Assembly (NCBI GenBank): GCA_020638675.1
Contig: JACKID010000001.1
Coordinates: 1-64,000 of the forward strand
DNA from: Planctomycetota bacterium
GTDB lineage: Bacteria > Planctomycetota > UBA8742 > UBA2392
Length of the DNA: 64,000 bases
Reading direction: 5' to 3'
The notes beneath the pieces are model-generated. The model was given only the letters and a program-made list of their open reading frames with translations. It did not search any database and was not told the DNA's origin. The position numbers were made by a program, and so were the translations under genes. Positions 1 through 9,840 of this stretch are shown in pieces (position 1 is the first letter of the stretch; each line of letters begins with the position of its first letter).

Positions 1-3000
1 TGACTCCGCTCTGGGCGCCGAATGTCGTTCCTGTCACATCGTGACCAACCTGGGGCGCCACATAGCGGTAGCCGGACCAGAGCCAGACTGTGCCCGGGTC
101 GTCGTAACTGGCCGTGCCGCCATAGCTGCTTTCGCCCGCGTCCTCTGGCTTGCACAAGGCACCCGTACTGCGAGCCACACCTGGCGGTGGGATCAGGTGG
201 TAGCGGTCGGTCAGTGGCGTCGCCAGGCCCGAGGCGTCGCCCTTTACCGTGACGCTCTTGTTCTCCGCGTCTACTGCGATTACCGACAGATAGCATGGCT
301 CGAGGATATCCGGCACGAGCGTCCACCCGACCATGTAGCTTGCAAATGTCGCGTCCGCGTCAAAGTAGTCGCTTTCGTCGTTGCCGGAGTCATAGCGCCA
401 GCAGCGCTCGGCGATGGTGTACGGGTCGCTCGGGGATGCTCCGTAGCTGGTGGTGTCGCCGGCCACCAGCACCGTGTTGGCGTCCGGCACGTCCACGATG
501 GTGAAGCTTACGTTCGGGTATGAGTCCGTCTCTGGGAAGAGCTGCATGCCCACGTACTGCGGCCCGAAAGCGCCGAAGTCTGTATACGCCGTGACGTCAT
601 TCATGGAATCGTAGCCGGCGCCGAAATCCCACGTCCCGCTAGTGCTGATCGGGCTCGCGTTGGCGGCCGGAAGATCCAGCACCTGGAAGCCCTGGGTTAC
701 TCCGTTCAGCGCGTTGTAGATGCTGTCGCTGCCGTCGTCCTGCACCACGATTGTGGTCATGGTGGTGTCGAGGACCTCACCATAAAGCAGTCGGTTGCTG
801 GCGGCCTCCGGGCGTACGACGCGTAGTTCTAGCCCGTTGTAGCTGTCCGGGCCCAGCAGAACAGTGCCCACCGTAATGGTGGTTTGGCCAGCCGACGGAG
901 TGTCGTTGGCCACGCTGGAGACGTATGCGTCCGGACAATCGAACACGGGCTTGTACCTCATCGTTTGCCCGTAATCAGTGTACGTAAATACCTCGCTGAT
1001 TGCGCCCCATCTGTCGGTGCAACCCGACGTGCTGCCGTGTTGATTGTGGGCGAAGATAAGCCAGTACTCGCCGTTTTCATCGCTGTCGCCAAAGGTGGCA
1101 ATGATCGCGTTGCCTGAGCCACGACCGTTGGCCGGCGCTGCAGCCGTCGCCGGGTGCATGGCAGAACTCGAGCCCGGGCTCTCGACCTCCGGGCCCCAGA
1201 CGTTGAACTGGTGATCGAGAACGGCGTTGGTGTCTGCCTCATGACTGATCAATTCACCCACGCCGTCCTCATTGCCGGTGCAGCCGCAGTTGCATGCACA
1301 AGTGGACAGGTACACCGTGTTGGTGTGGTCGCCGTTGGTGTCGTCGGCATCGGCCATCAGGCGGCGCTTGCCCTGGTTGTCGTACCCGTAACTGACTTCT
1401 GGACTGGTCAGCGCACTGTCTTCATCGGTGCTGATGAGCTGACCCTTATAGTCGTAGGCGTGGTACAGCCCGGTGCTGGGGTCGTAGGTCGTCTGTTCTA
1501 TGGCGTCGAAGGTGTAAGTGTCGCCGTCCACGGCCGTGTACTGATTGGTGTCATCATTCGCGGTGTAGGCGTAGTCGTAGACGCCGCCGGAGGAATCGTC
1601 GGAGTCCGCGACTGCAGAGCTGCCGGACCGGTTGCCGCGCGGATCGAGACTGTATGCCCGCTTTAGTCCGAATGAAGTAGGTGTGTTTGACTGGTCGGCG
1701 TAGGTGCTGAGAGCGGTGCTGTAGAGGTCCACGCCGAAGTAGCTGGTGTCCAGGCGTTTTGCCTCATCGTAGCGGTAGACACTGCCCATTGTTCCGAAGT
1801 GATCTTCGCGCTCGACCGTGACAAGCCCGAGCTCGTCGTAGCGTCGGTCGGTACCGAACAGGATCTCGCCGCTGGAAACGCGCGTATGCTGGACGCTCTC
1901 ACAGAACGGTGTGGAACCGCCGCAACCGCAGCCGGAGGCCTCCCATTCGTAGGTCGTGCGTACCCCGTTCCCGGCCGTGCGCTCAATGAGGCGATGCGGC
2001 CCGGCGTAGACGTAGGCGGCGACGTAGAAGTCCTGGTCGACATCGTAGCTGGAGGAGACGCGGTCGAGTTGGTCCTTGGAATGTTCGACCCTGTGGCCGT
2101 CGGAGTAGATCGTGGCAGTGTTGAACCCGGTGGCGTCGTACTCGGCGCCGGATGTCCACGTGCCCAGAGGTGCGCCGTCCTTGTCGGCGACAGTCTGGTG
2201 GAACTGTTCCGGCTGGCTTTGTGTGTTGTACTCCCATGCACTGGCGGTGATCAACTCGCCATCTGCGTAGTTGCTGCATGACGTGAGGCGGCCTAGTCCG
2301 TCGAACTCGTAGGACTCGTAATCTGTTCCCACGATGCCGGTGCCGCGCTCAATGTTGCGGTAGGCGATCAGATTTCTTGCGTCATAGGTGTCGGTGACGG
2401 CCGTGCCGAGAGGGTCGTCCCATCCGATGCGGTTGCTGTTGGCGTCGTATTGGTAGTTCCAGATGTCGCCGTCCGGGCGGCGCAGGGTGATCAGGCGCGA
2501 GCGCTCGTCGTAGACGTACTCGGTCTCCTGGTACGTGGTGTCTGCAGGATTGCGCTTGATGGCGCGTGTAATGGTGCGGGAGTCGTCGTCGTACTCGAAC
2601 ATGGTGTTGATGTCGTCGGTGCCGGCCTCTTCGGTGCTGTCCGTGACGCGCGACAGCAGGTCGTAGTTGGTGGTGATGGAGTTGCCTGCAGCATTGACGC
2701 TTGAGGTCACGCGGCCCCAGCCGTCGCGCTTGGTGTAGCCGCTGGTGTCGAAGTCGCTGCTCCAGCGGCGGTCGCGGACTTCCCAGGCGACGTCGCTGCG
2801 GTTGAGGATGTACTCGACGTGCGAGGGCTCGGTCGCGCCCGTCAGCCCGTTGATTTCGATGTAGTCCACCTGCTCGGTCGCGCCGTTGGCGTTGTAGGTG
2901 TAGAGCGTGCGATTGCCGACGGCGTCGCGGGTTTCTGTGGTGCGGTTGGCGGCGTCGTAGTAGCTGGTGTAGGTGACGCCGTTGTCGTTGGTGCTGCTGA

Positions 3001-6000
3001 CGACGCGGCTGTTCTTGTCGAATACTGTTGTACTGGTGTTGTAGCCGTCGCCGATGGGGTTGCCGTTGTGGTCCTGGGCAAAGCGCGCGCTGGTGTAGCC
3101 GCGGTTAATCTCGTCGTAGGTCGTGGTGCTCTGCGCCAGCAGCGTGTCGAACACGTCGTAGGCGCTGCTGGTGGTGACGTTGGAATTGGCGTCGTAGGCG
3201 CTGGTTCGGTAGTGACCGGCCGCGTCGGTGACCTGCGTGGTCCTGTCGAAGCCGTCGTAGGTGTAGGTGGTTTCGTTGCCCAGCGCGTCGAAGCTGCTGC
3301 TCACGTTGCCGTTGGCGTCGTAGTCGGTCTGGTAGGTGCCCTCAACGTCGGATTCGGCCCCGGCGATGCGCTGGTAGACCATGTCCCGCTCGTCGTAGAC
3401 CGTGTGGCTGCGGTTGCCGAGGGGGCTGATGGACGCGATCACGTTGTAGTTGGAGTCGTACTCCGTGCGCGAGGTGTACTGCGTGATCGCAGACCCCGCA
3501 ATCGCGTCCACAGTGCGGGAGGTAGCGTAGTTGAGCAGGTTGTAGGTGGTGCTGGTTTCCACCCAGGTCGCCGCCATGGCGCTGGAGGATTTGCCGAAGG
3601 TGGTGGGGTCATCCTCGTCGGTCGGCGCGGTCGGGGAAGTGCCGGCGTCGGTGATGTACTCGCGGAAGCTCTGTATCAAATTGCCGTTGGCGTCGAAGTA
3701 GCGGTAGCTGTCCACGCTTTCGAGCGATCCGCCGCCCGGATACCCGAGCTCGTACTTGGCGGTGACGTGCCAGGTCTGGTTCAGCTCGTTGACCTCGTAG
3801 CTCGTCTTGTAGTCGTCCTTGGTGGCGCCCGACTCGAACGCGCGCGGCGCCCAGGATGCTGTGAGGTTGCCCACGGGGTCGTACTCGAACTCGGAGGTCA
3901 GATCCAGCTCGCCCCACGCGCTGATGCGCTGGTATAGGAAGCCGTTGTGGCTGCCGCTGGAGTAGTACTTCAGGTATGTGACATTGCCTTCGCCGTCGGT
4001 CATCGTAACCGGCTGGCCGTATTCGTTGTAGGTGGTGCGCGTTTCGATGGTACCGCTGGACGCCATGGAGCCTGTCACGGTCGGTGACGTGACCAGCACC
4101 AGGTTGCCGGCGTCTGCGCCATTCCCGGCCGATTCTTCGTAGTCGTAGGTGTAGATGGTGGTGTTGGAGCGCGGATCGGTGACAGTCTTGACGAACTGAT
4201 AGCGCGGCTCGTAGGTGTACGTCGTGACGATGTCCGAGAGGCTGCCAAGGCCCTCGTCGGAGCGGGTTACGGTCAGGACGTTGCCGGCCGACATTGGGTC
4301 CGCGCCTTCATCATAGACGGAGTAATCTTCGCCGCTTAGCCAGCCGTCGCCGGAGAGGCTGAAGCCCGTACTCTCGATGGTGATCGTCGTCGCGTCGTTG
4401 TCCACGATGGGGTAGTAGGCGTACTCGCTCGCGTTCGAGCCTACTCGCAGTGTCATGCCGATGTAGGCATCCGCGGTCCAGGATTTGCCGCTGTCAGTCA
4501 GCACGGTGGCGCTCGGGTTGCTGGTGCAGGTGCCGCTAGTCTGGCTGCTGCCGCTCGGGTAGTCGTACGTGACCTTGTTCCCGCGCGGGTAGGTGATCGT
4601 AAGAATCTCGTGGTTGCTGTTGTAAGTGAAGACCGTGTCGAAGCTCGTTGGGTCCCCGCTGCGCAGTTTGCTCAGCTCTGTGTTCACGGTGCTGTGCGTA
4701 ATCGGCTCGTCCGTGTCAACCGAGTAGAAACCGGTATAGCGCTTGACGGTCGTGGCGCGGCCGGTGCCGTCGATGGTGTAGTCCGTACGGTGGCCGTTGC
4801 GATCGATCTCATGGATCAGCGTTGAACTCTCGTAGCGAAGACGGATGAACGCCGACTTGGTGATGTGCGTGTCGAGCACATCCGCTTCATCGCCCAGCTT
4901 CTGGTCGATCACGCGGTCGCTGGAGTCGTAGAAGTTCTCAAGGTATGCAACCGGCTCGCTGCTGTCGTTGAACTCGCGCGGATTGACGCACGCGATCATG
5001 CGATGGAGGTCGTCGTACCGGTAGGCGTACGTTGTCCTGTTGCTGGAGCTGTCAAGATAGCGCGCGGTTTCCGGCGCTGCCTGTTCGACCAGGTTGCCGT
5101 CCGAGTCGTATGTGTACTCGACGCTGCGGGCGGCGCTGTGGCCGCTGGTGCCGTCGTTCCACATGTTGTCGTCCACGTCGCTGACGCGGCCGTCGGAGCC
5201 GTACTTGATGCTGAAAGTCTCGCCGAGGTCGTTCGTGATGGCGGTGAGCTGTCCGGCATAGTTGTAGCTGCATTCGGTAGCGTTGCCATTGCGGTCGATG
5301 CAGCGCCACAGGCGGCCGTCGGCGTTGAAGACGCACTGGTAGCCATGCCGATCTGTCAATGTAATCGTGTTGAAGGTGGATTCACTGGTAGCGGTAACAT
5401 ACACGCCTGTCGGGTTGGAGTAGCCCCCCGTGACGTCGGGGAAGACCTCCTTGCGGCCATCCGGCGTGTACCAGTTAATGTCGCTGCTGCCGTCGATGAC
5501 GGCCCGTTGGAAGTAGTGCCCGACCCAACCATGCCCGAGCGGACCGTCATAGCTGATCTGGCTGCGGTAGAAGCGCGACCAGGAAATTCCCATCATTCGG
5601 CCACGCACCGCCAGGTCCGTCTCCGACTTGAAGAACTCGCCGTTGATCAGGAACACGTTCACGCCGCCGATTGCCGGGTTTCGTGACGGCTCGTCGTTGT
5701 TGACCGTCGGCAGGATGTTGGTCGGGTACTCCACGTTCACCACGCCCACAGGATCCGTGCCCGTGGTCATGTCCACCGTGAGCGTGCGGGGACCGCAGGC
5801 CGCAGTCTCGTCTACTGTGACAACAGCCGTCACCTGGCTACTTGAGTCCTTGTTGTAGCTGACTGTGGTGATGCCGGTGCCGAAGTCGATTCCGTCAACC
5901 GTTGTCGAGAACGTCCCTGAAATGACGACGCTGACCTCCGTATCTCCCTGATAGAGAAGCGTGGCGGTCTTGGCGACGTCCGTCGCAGCGCCTTCCACGT

Positions 6001-9000
6001 AGAAGGTTCGCGTCGCCCACTCGGAGTAATTCCCGTTGTCATCCGCAACGCGCGCGGTGAGGGTGTACTCGCCGTCGGCAAACAGTTCTGTGCCTGCCGT
6101 TTGATTGATCGTGCAGGTGGCACGGCTGTCGTTCAGGGTGTCGATGGACAGCCCGGCCCCAATGAGTTCGGTTCCAGCCGTCTTGTTGGAGCTTGAGATG
6201 GTGACATCACGCGAGGCGTAGACCTCGAGATTTGACGTATCGACTCCGCCGCCATTGTCCGTGAAGTCGATGTTGAACACGAAACTGCCGCTCGTGTCAT
6301 CGTCTTCGTCGATCCCGCTGTTGTTCGTGCTGAACACCAATGTCGGCCGATCGGCCAGGTCCGCTGCGTTGGAATTGACCGTAAGGCTGGCTGTCTCCAC
6401 CTCGTCGTATGCGGCAATGCCCCAGATATCGTTCTCTGTGGCGGTTACCGTCCAGGTTCCCGTCGTGGCGCTCGAGAGCGTTGCATCCACCAACGCGAGT
6501 TTCGCGCTGATTACGAGCGTGTCGTTCACCGTCACGCCGCTACCGCCGCCCTTGGTGATGGTAACTGTGGTCGAGCCTTCCCAGTGTGTGTCTTCGCCGA
6601 CGACGCTCAGCGCCAGAACACTGTCCGACTCGGCATTGTCGGGTGCGATGGCCGAAATGCTCGAAGCCGCCGGCGCAAGGCTGCGCATTTCACCCCGGTT
6701 GCGGAGCGCGGGGGCGTCCTCGGTGGTGTCGTCGATGGTCACGTAGAAGTAGTAGATTGCGCTATTGGAGAGGCTCTCTGCTTCGTCATGCGTATCCGTC
6801 AGCAGGCCGACGTTTACCTTCACGAAGAAGCTGTACGTATCTCCGCTTGCCGCTGCCGTGGAGTAGTCTCCACTCACGCGAATCGTTGTAGTGCTTGGCA
6901 CATCATAGACGGTCAGAGAAGTGGTGCTGTCGGCGTCCGGGTAGAAGGTCTTGCCCACGAGCGAGTTCGAAAAACTTGCACTCCCGTCGGTGAACGTCGT
7001 ATACCCGCCCGCGTAGCTGGGCGTTGCGGTCCAGGTGCTGTCTTCCAACGGGGCGATGTAGAGGTTGAAGCCGTAAGCGCTGGCGTCCACCTGGTCACTA
7101 TCATCCCAGTCGGCGCGGATGCGAGTATCTCCCAAGGTCAGGGTCAGTCCGGTCGGCGGAGCGAGTTCCCAGTCCACGAGGTTACTGCTGTCACTGTCGT
7201 ACGCTTCGCCCTGCCCAACGCCGCCGCAAGCGATCATGTTGATGTTGTTCGCAGTGCTGGAGGATGTGACGTTGAAGGTCGTGCTTCCGTCTACGGAGGT
7301 GTTGAATTGCACGCCACGCATCTGTGTCGCACTGAGACTGCTTTCCGACTTCCAGTAGATGTGCTGGGTCGAGACGTCGTTCTGGAAGACGTTGTCGTTG
7401 AATAGGCCAAGAACGCCATCATCTTCAATCGTCACCTTCACCTCATCGAAGGTTGTGTCCGCGCAGGAAAGCACAGCCGGATAGGTTGATGAGGTCGAAT
7501 CCACGACGAGAGAACTGACATTGGCCGTCAGGTCGTTGAACGTGGCGCCGTTCCTGGACTCGAGCGTGCCCATGTCCACGGTCAAGGTCAGCGCGCTACT
7601 GCCCGCGAACTTGAACGTAGAAGCTTCAACGATCATGGTTCCGGATGTTGTCGAATCGGCTCCGTCGATTGTGAACGTGCTTCCGTCGAGAATCTCGAGC
7701 CAAGCCTTGTTTTCGACGCTGTCGAAGCTGGCGTCGAAGCCTTGCGTCCGTAAGCGGCCGTTCAGCCAGATGTGAAGCCACGTGTCGAGCGAAGTGGTGC
7801 CGTCCACGTCTTCTGACATATCCCAGCGGCCGAACAGGTACACACCCTCGCCATTGATGTCGACGTCGGTGTCGAGCGACGCTTTGAAAGTGACCGTGCC
7901 GCTGGAATATGTCCACGGGATATCTGTATCAGCGGTCGTGATCTCGAAGTCCTCGTTTGTGTACGGTAGACCCTCAATGGTGTCGTAGATGTAGGCGCAC
8001 TGGTCTCGGACGATGATGTCGCCACCTGCGCCGCTGTATGCGATGTCGTCGCCTGTGAAGTGGAACACGGCGGCACCCTTCTCCGTCTCGCCATCTACGT
8101 AGATCCACAGGACATCGCCGACCTCCAAAGCGTCGGTGGTCACGATGTCGAATCGCCCGTTGACGGAATCGTAAGCCGTTGTGTCCGTATCACCCGAATC
8201 AACGCCATTGATGTACAGGCGCACGGTCTTGCTGTTTACACCGCTGCCGTCGTTGGCCTGCAACTGGCCGCTCACGGTGTAGGTGCGCCCCATCTCGAGA
8301 GTCCACGTGCTGGACGAGGTTCCAGTCTGGAACCCATCGTAGGCCGAGACCTCCCAATTCCACTCTTCATGAACCCCAGTGTCGGCGAGCCCCCAAGCGT
8401 CTGGCATGGTGAGGCGTACCAAAAGTGTATCGCCGGCGGGAGCGCCGTCTGAGGGAAGCGGAACCCAGGTGTTGCCGTCATCAGCGGAGAGTTCGAAGTA
8501 CGCACGCGCGTCGAGACTTGTCGGTGTGGTACCGGTCGCGGTGCTCGTGGTCCAGGACTTGACGATGTATACGATCTCATTGCTGCTGATGGTGGCTGCA
8601 AGGCGAACCTGGAAATGAAGCGGGTCGGCATCAGCATCGGCCGGCCGCTCCCAAACAAACGCCGGAGTCCAGTCGGTTAGTGAAGAGGTGTTCACTGGCG
8701 TCCGGTTCGTATTGCCGACGGTTCCAGGAACCGAATTTGTCCTGAACGTGCGATAGTACCAAGGGCCTACCCGATCCTCCTGATTCCAGACTCTGACGCG
8801 AAGGTAGTAGATCGTTCCTGCCGCGATCGTTGGTGTGATTCCAATGTCGGTTGACGAACTTGTGGTCTTTGAGCCGTTGTACGTAATCGAGCTAAAGTCT
8901 TTGTCGTTGTCGAATTCAATCTCGTAGGCGTACTGCGTCAGTCCCTCAAAGTCGCTCGCGAATTCCCAGGCAATGGCTATGGCGTCGTCGTCCGTAATGT

Positions 9001-9211
9001 GAAGCTGATCCGGAAAAGTCGAGCCACCCGTGGTGTTCTTGACACCGAGATTCGCTGCTCCGGCCGGGTTACCGCCCGTAAGCACACCCAGGTAGGGGCG
9101 CGGAAGGAAATCGTCGGGGGATCCCCAGTCGACGTTGCTGTTGACATCATCCGTTCCGGGGCCGGTTGCCGGACCGGAAGACGAATTCCAGTAGCAGAAC
9201 TCAGCGAGCAT
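1..9211 (-). CDS. Giant RHS/YD-repeat surface protein, 3' end beyond window
   Basis: The frame is open from 9364 to the left edge, over 3,000 codons. In order I see: the last coil of a parallel beta-helix (FCYWNSSSGP), an FN3-like segment near residues 75-165, Ig/IPT-like beta domains, a DUF6531-like segment near residues 1175-1260 (FYRSQISYDGPLGHGWVGHY), about 1,350 residues of YD repeats (YEYDxxGxL type), and the RHS core (HNQHGSTSG...YTDYGQT). The core is then interrupted before its GYRY motif. Family members are exported or cell-surface polymorphic toxin or adhesion proteins; the C-terminal effector lies outside the window. There is no signal peptide or convincing start. The first ATG (9211) lies inside the beta-helix coil and a TGA (9367-9365) closes the frame upstream, so the gene looks 5'-truncated. 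Assignment to the RHS family is firm; function and intactness are not. Confidence 0.88.
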   Translation of the reverse strand, partial: MLAEFCYWNSSSGPATGPGTDDVNSNVDWGSPDDFLPRPYLGVLTGGNPAGAANLGVKNTTGGSTFPDQLHITDDDAIAIAWEFASDFEGLTQYAYEIEFDNDKDFSSITYNGSKTTSSSTDIGITPTIAAGTIYYLRVRVWNQEDRVGPWYYRTFRTNSVPGTVGNTNRTPVNTSSLTDWTPAFVWERPADADADPLHFQVRLAATISSNEIVYIVKSWTTSTATGTTPTSLDARAYFELSADDGNTWVPLPSDGAPAGDTLLVRLTMPDAWGLADTGVHEEWNWEVSAYDGFQTGTSSSTWTLEMGRTYTVSGQLQANDGSGVNSKTVRLYINGVDSGDTDTTAYDSVNGRFDIVTTDALEVGDVLWIYVDGETEKGAAVFHFTGDDIAYSGAGGDIIVRDQCAYIYDTIEGLPYTNEDFEITTADTDIPWTYSSGTVTFKASLDTDVDINGEGVYLFGRWDMSEDVDGTTSLDTWLHIWLNGRLRTQGFDASFDSVENKAWLEILDGSTFTIDGADSTTSGTMIVEASTFKFAGSSALTLTVDMGTLESRNGATFNDLTANVSSLVVDSTSSTYPAVLSCADTTFDEVKVTIEDDGVLGLFNDNVFQNDVSTQHIYWKSESSLSATQMRGVQFNTSVDGSTTFNVTSSSTANNINMIACGGVGQGEAYDSDSSNLVDWELAPPTGLTLTLGDTRIRADWDDSDQVDASAYGFNLYIAPLEDSTWTATPSYAGGYTTFTDGSASFSNSLVGKTFYPDADSTTSLTVYDVPSTTTIRVSGDYSTAAASGDTYSFFVKVNVGLLTDTHDEAESLSNSAIYYFYVTIDDTTEDAPALRNRGEMRSLAPAASSISAIAPDNAESDSVLALSVVGEDTHWEGSTTVTITKGGGSGVTVNDTLVISAKLALVDATLSSATTGTWTVTATENDIWGIAAYDEVETASLTVNSNAADLADRPTLVFSTNNSGIDEDDDTSGSFVFNIDFTDNGGGVDTSNLEVYASRDVTISSSNKTAGTELIGAGLSIDTLNDSRATCTINQTAGTELFADGEYTLTARVADDNGNYSEWATRTFYVEGAATDVAKTATLLYQGDTEVSVVISGTFSTTVDGIDFGTGITTVSYNKDSSSQVTAVVTVDETAACGPRTLTVDMTTGTDPVGVVNVEYPTNILPTVNNDEPSRNPAIGGVNVFLINGEFFKSETDLAVRGRMMGISWSRFYRSQISYDGPLGHGWVGHYFQRAVIDGSSDINWYTPDGRKEVFPDVTGGYSNPTGVYVTATSESTFNTITLTDRHGYQCVFNADGRLWRCIDRNGNATECSYNYAGQLTAITNDLGETFSIKYGSDGRVSDVDDNMWNDGTSGHSAARSVEYTYDSDGNLVEQAAPETARYLDSSSNRTTYAYRYDDLHRMIACVNPREFNDSSEPVAYLENFYDSSDRVIDQKLGDEADVLDTHITKSAFIRLRYESSTLIHEIDRNGHRTDYTIDGTGRATTVKRYTGFYSVDTDEPITHSTVNTELSKLRSGDPTSFDTVFTYNSNHEILTITYPRGNKVTYDYPSGSSQTSGTCTSNPSATVLTDSGKSWTADAYIGMTLRVGSNASEYAYYPIVDNDATTITIESTGFSLSGDGWLSGEDYSVYDEGADPMSAGNVLTVTRSDEGLGSLSDIVTTYTYEPRYQFVKTVTDPRSNTTIYTYDYEESAGNGADAGNLVLVTSPTVTGSMASSGTIETRTTYNEYGQPVTMTDGEGNVTYLKYYSSGSHNGFLYQRISAWGELDLTSEFEYDPVGNLTASWAPRAFESGATKDDYKTSYEVNELNQTWHVTAKYELGYPGGGSLESVDSYRYFDANGNLIQSFREYITDAGTSPTAPTDEDDPTTFGKSSSAMAATWVETSTTYNLLNYATSRTVDAIAGSAITQYTSRTEYDSNYNVIASISPLGNRSHTVYDERDMVYQRIAGAESDVEGTYQTDYDANGNVSSSFDALGNETTYTYDGFDRTTQVTDAAGHYRTSAYDANSNVTTSSAYDVFDTLLAQSTTTYDEINRGYTSARFAQDHNGNPIGDGYNTSTTVFDKNSRVVSSTNDNGVTYTSYYDAANRTTETRDAVGNRTLYTYNANGATEQVDYIEINGLTGATEPSHVEYILNRSDVAWEVRDRRWSSDFDTSGYTKRDGWGRVTSSVNAAGNSITTNYDLLSRVTDSTEEAGTDDINTMFEYDDDSRTITRAIKRNPADTTYQETEYVYDERSRLITLRRPDGDIWNYQYDANSNRIGWDDPLGTAVTDTYDARNLIAYRNIERGTGIVGTDYESYEFDGLGRLTSCSNYADGELITASAWEYNTQSQPEQFHQTVADKDGAPLGTWTSGAEYDATGFNTATIYSDGHRVEHSKDQLDRVSSSYDVDQDFYVAAYVYAGPHRLIERTAGNGVRTTYEWEASGCGCGGSTPFCESVQHTRVSSGEILFGTDRRYDELGLVTVEREDHFGTMGSVYRYDEAKRLDTSYFGVDLYSTALSTYADQSNTPTSFGLKRAYSLDPRGNRSGSSAVADSDDSSGGVYDYAYTANDDTNQYTAVDGDTYTFDAIEQTTYDPSTGLYHAYDYKGQLISTDEDSALTSPEVSYGYDNQGKRRLMADADDTNGDHTNTVYLSTCACNCGCTGNEDGVGELISHEADTNAVLDHQFNVWGPEVESPGSSSAMHPATAAAPANGRGSGNAIIATFGDSDENGEYWLIFAHNQHGSTSGCTDRWGAISEVFTYTDYGQTMRYKPVFDCPDAYVSSVANDTPSAGQTTITVGTVLLGPDSYNGLELRVVRPEAASNRLLYGEVLDTTMTTIVVQDDGSDSIYNALNGVTQGFQVLDLPAANASPISTSGTWDFGAGYDSMNDVTAYTDFGAFGPQYVGMQLFPETDSYPNVSFTIVDVPDANTVLVAGDTTSYGASPSDPYTIAERCWRYDSGNDESDYFDADATFASYMVGWTLVPDILEPCYLSVIAVDAENKSVTVKGDASGLATPLTDRYHLIPPPGVARSTGALCKPEDAGESSYGGTASYDDPGTVWLWSGYRYVAPQVGHDVTGTTFGAQSGV
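185..365 (-). repeat. Beta-rich module, copy 5 (inside RHS core)
   Basis: This is the last of five diverged protein-level repeats in the RHS gene. It follows the pattern YMVGWTLVPD ... IAVDAENKSVTVKGDAS, then a short tail ending in DRYHLIPP. It immediately precedes the RHS GYRY motif. The related copies are at 405-595, 680-917, 4315-4515 and 6815-7005. The similarity was judged by eye. Confidence 0.55.
405..595 (-). repeat. Beta-rich module, copy 4 (inside RHS core)
   Basis: The key residues are YVGMQLFPETDSYPN, then IVDVPDANTVLVAGDTTS and a DPYTI tail. The spacing matches copies 1 and 5. The copy sits between the two halves of the RHS core. Confidence 0.55.
680..917 (-). repeat. Beta-rich module, copy 3 (inside RHS core)
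   Basis: The key residues are YNGLELRVVRPEAASNRLLYG, then VLDTTMTTIVVQDDGSD. This is the first insertion after the core motif that ends YTDYGQT. It is the most divergent copy. Confidence 0.5.
4315..4515 (-). repeat. Beta-rich module, copy 2 (inside YD-repeat region)
   Basis: The key residues are LTDSGKSW, YIGMTLRVGSNASEYAYYPI, then VDNDATTITIESTG and a GEDYSVYD tail. The copy interrupts the YD repeats. Confidence 0.55.
6815..7005 (-). repeat. Beta-rich module, copy 1 (N-terminal region of RHS protein)
   Basis: The key residues are FTDGSASFSNSLVGKTFYPD, then VYDVPSTTTIRVSGDYS and a GDTYSF tail. The copy lies upstream of the DUF6531-like segment, between FN3-like and Ig-like domains. Confidence 0.55.
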
Positions 9212-9320
9212 GTCCGTAGAGGAGGAGCCTCCACTAGTATCATAGGCTGCATAGGATGTATTGCCTACGAAGTCGCAGTGGTAGGCGACGGCCCGTGCGG
9301 TCTGCGAACGTGCATCATAG

Positions 9321-9710
9321 ATGCCGTATGTGTTGCCGCCGCACAAAGTAGGAGAGCTCAGATTTCAGTGCCCCGATTGCAGCGGCATTGGGCTCGCGCC
9401 GGAGGAGTGGAAGGGAAGCGACGTTCGGTGCGCGCATTGTCGGCACCTGTTCAGCATTCCGAAGGCGTACGAGATTCCTCCAAGGCCACCTGAAGAAGTC
9501 ACTACACTTCACAAGTGGGCGCTCAGCTTGGCCGTCGCCAGCGTGTTTCTTTACTGGATTGGGATCGTCCCCATCGCTGCCTGCACCCTTGCAGTCATTG
9601 CGTTGGTTACGTCCAAGAATCAGAGACAGACGGTGTGGGCGCTCGGCTCAGGTGCCTTGAGCGCCGTGTTCCTGCTTATGTATTTGCAGCACTACGGGCA
9701 TCTGAAATGA
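9321..9710 (+). CDS. Zinc-ribbon membrane protein
   Basis: The product has 129 residues. Cys17-x2-Cys20 and Cys37-x2-Cys40 form a zinc-ribbon (CPDC...CAHC) of the kind that begins many planctomycete membrane and regulatory proteins. It is followed by a Pro-rich linker and two or three hydrophobic segments (about residues 66-98 and 108-124) of DUF4190-like character. Function is unknown. The ATG comes directly after an in-frame stop and has no clear ribosome-binding site. A GGAGAG sits only at 9351-9356, just before the residues RFQCPDC where such proteins often begin, so the true start may have been lost or be non-standard. The gene's 5' end overlaps the open frame of the truncated RHS gene on the other strand. 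Confidence 0.7.
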   Translation: MPYVLPPHKVGELRFQCPDCSGIGLAPEEWKGSDVRCAHCRHLFSIPKAYEIPPRPPEEVTTLHKWALSLAVASVFLYWIGIVPIAACTLAVIALVTSKNQRQTVWALGSGALSAVFLLMYLQHYGHLK

Positions 9711-9840
9711 CGTTCCACAAAGAGTGACAGAGTGCGGGCGTGCCCCCTCGCGCCCACGACGTGCTGCTTGAACCGCCGAGTTCACTTGGCCTCGCTGGCG
9801 CAACTCAGTAGGTGCAAGACCGCTCACGACGGCTAAACGC

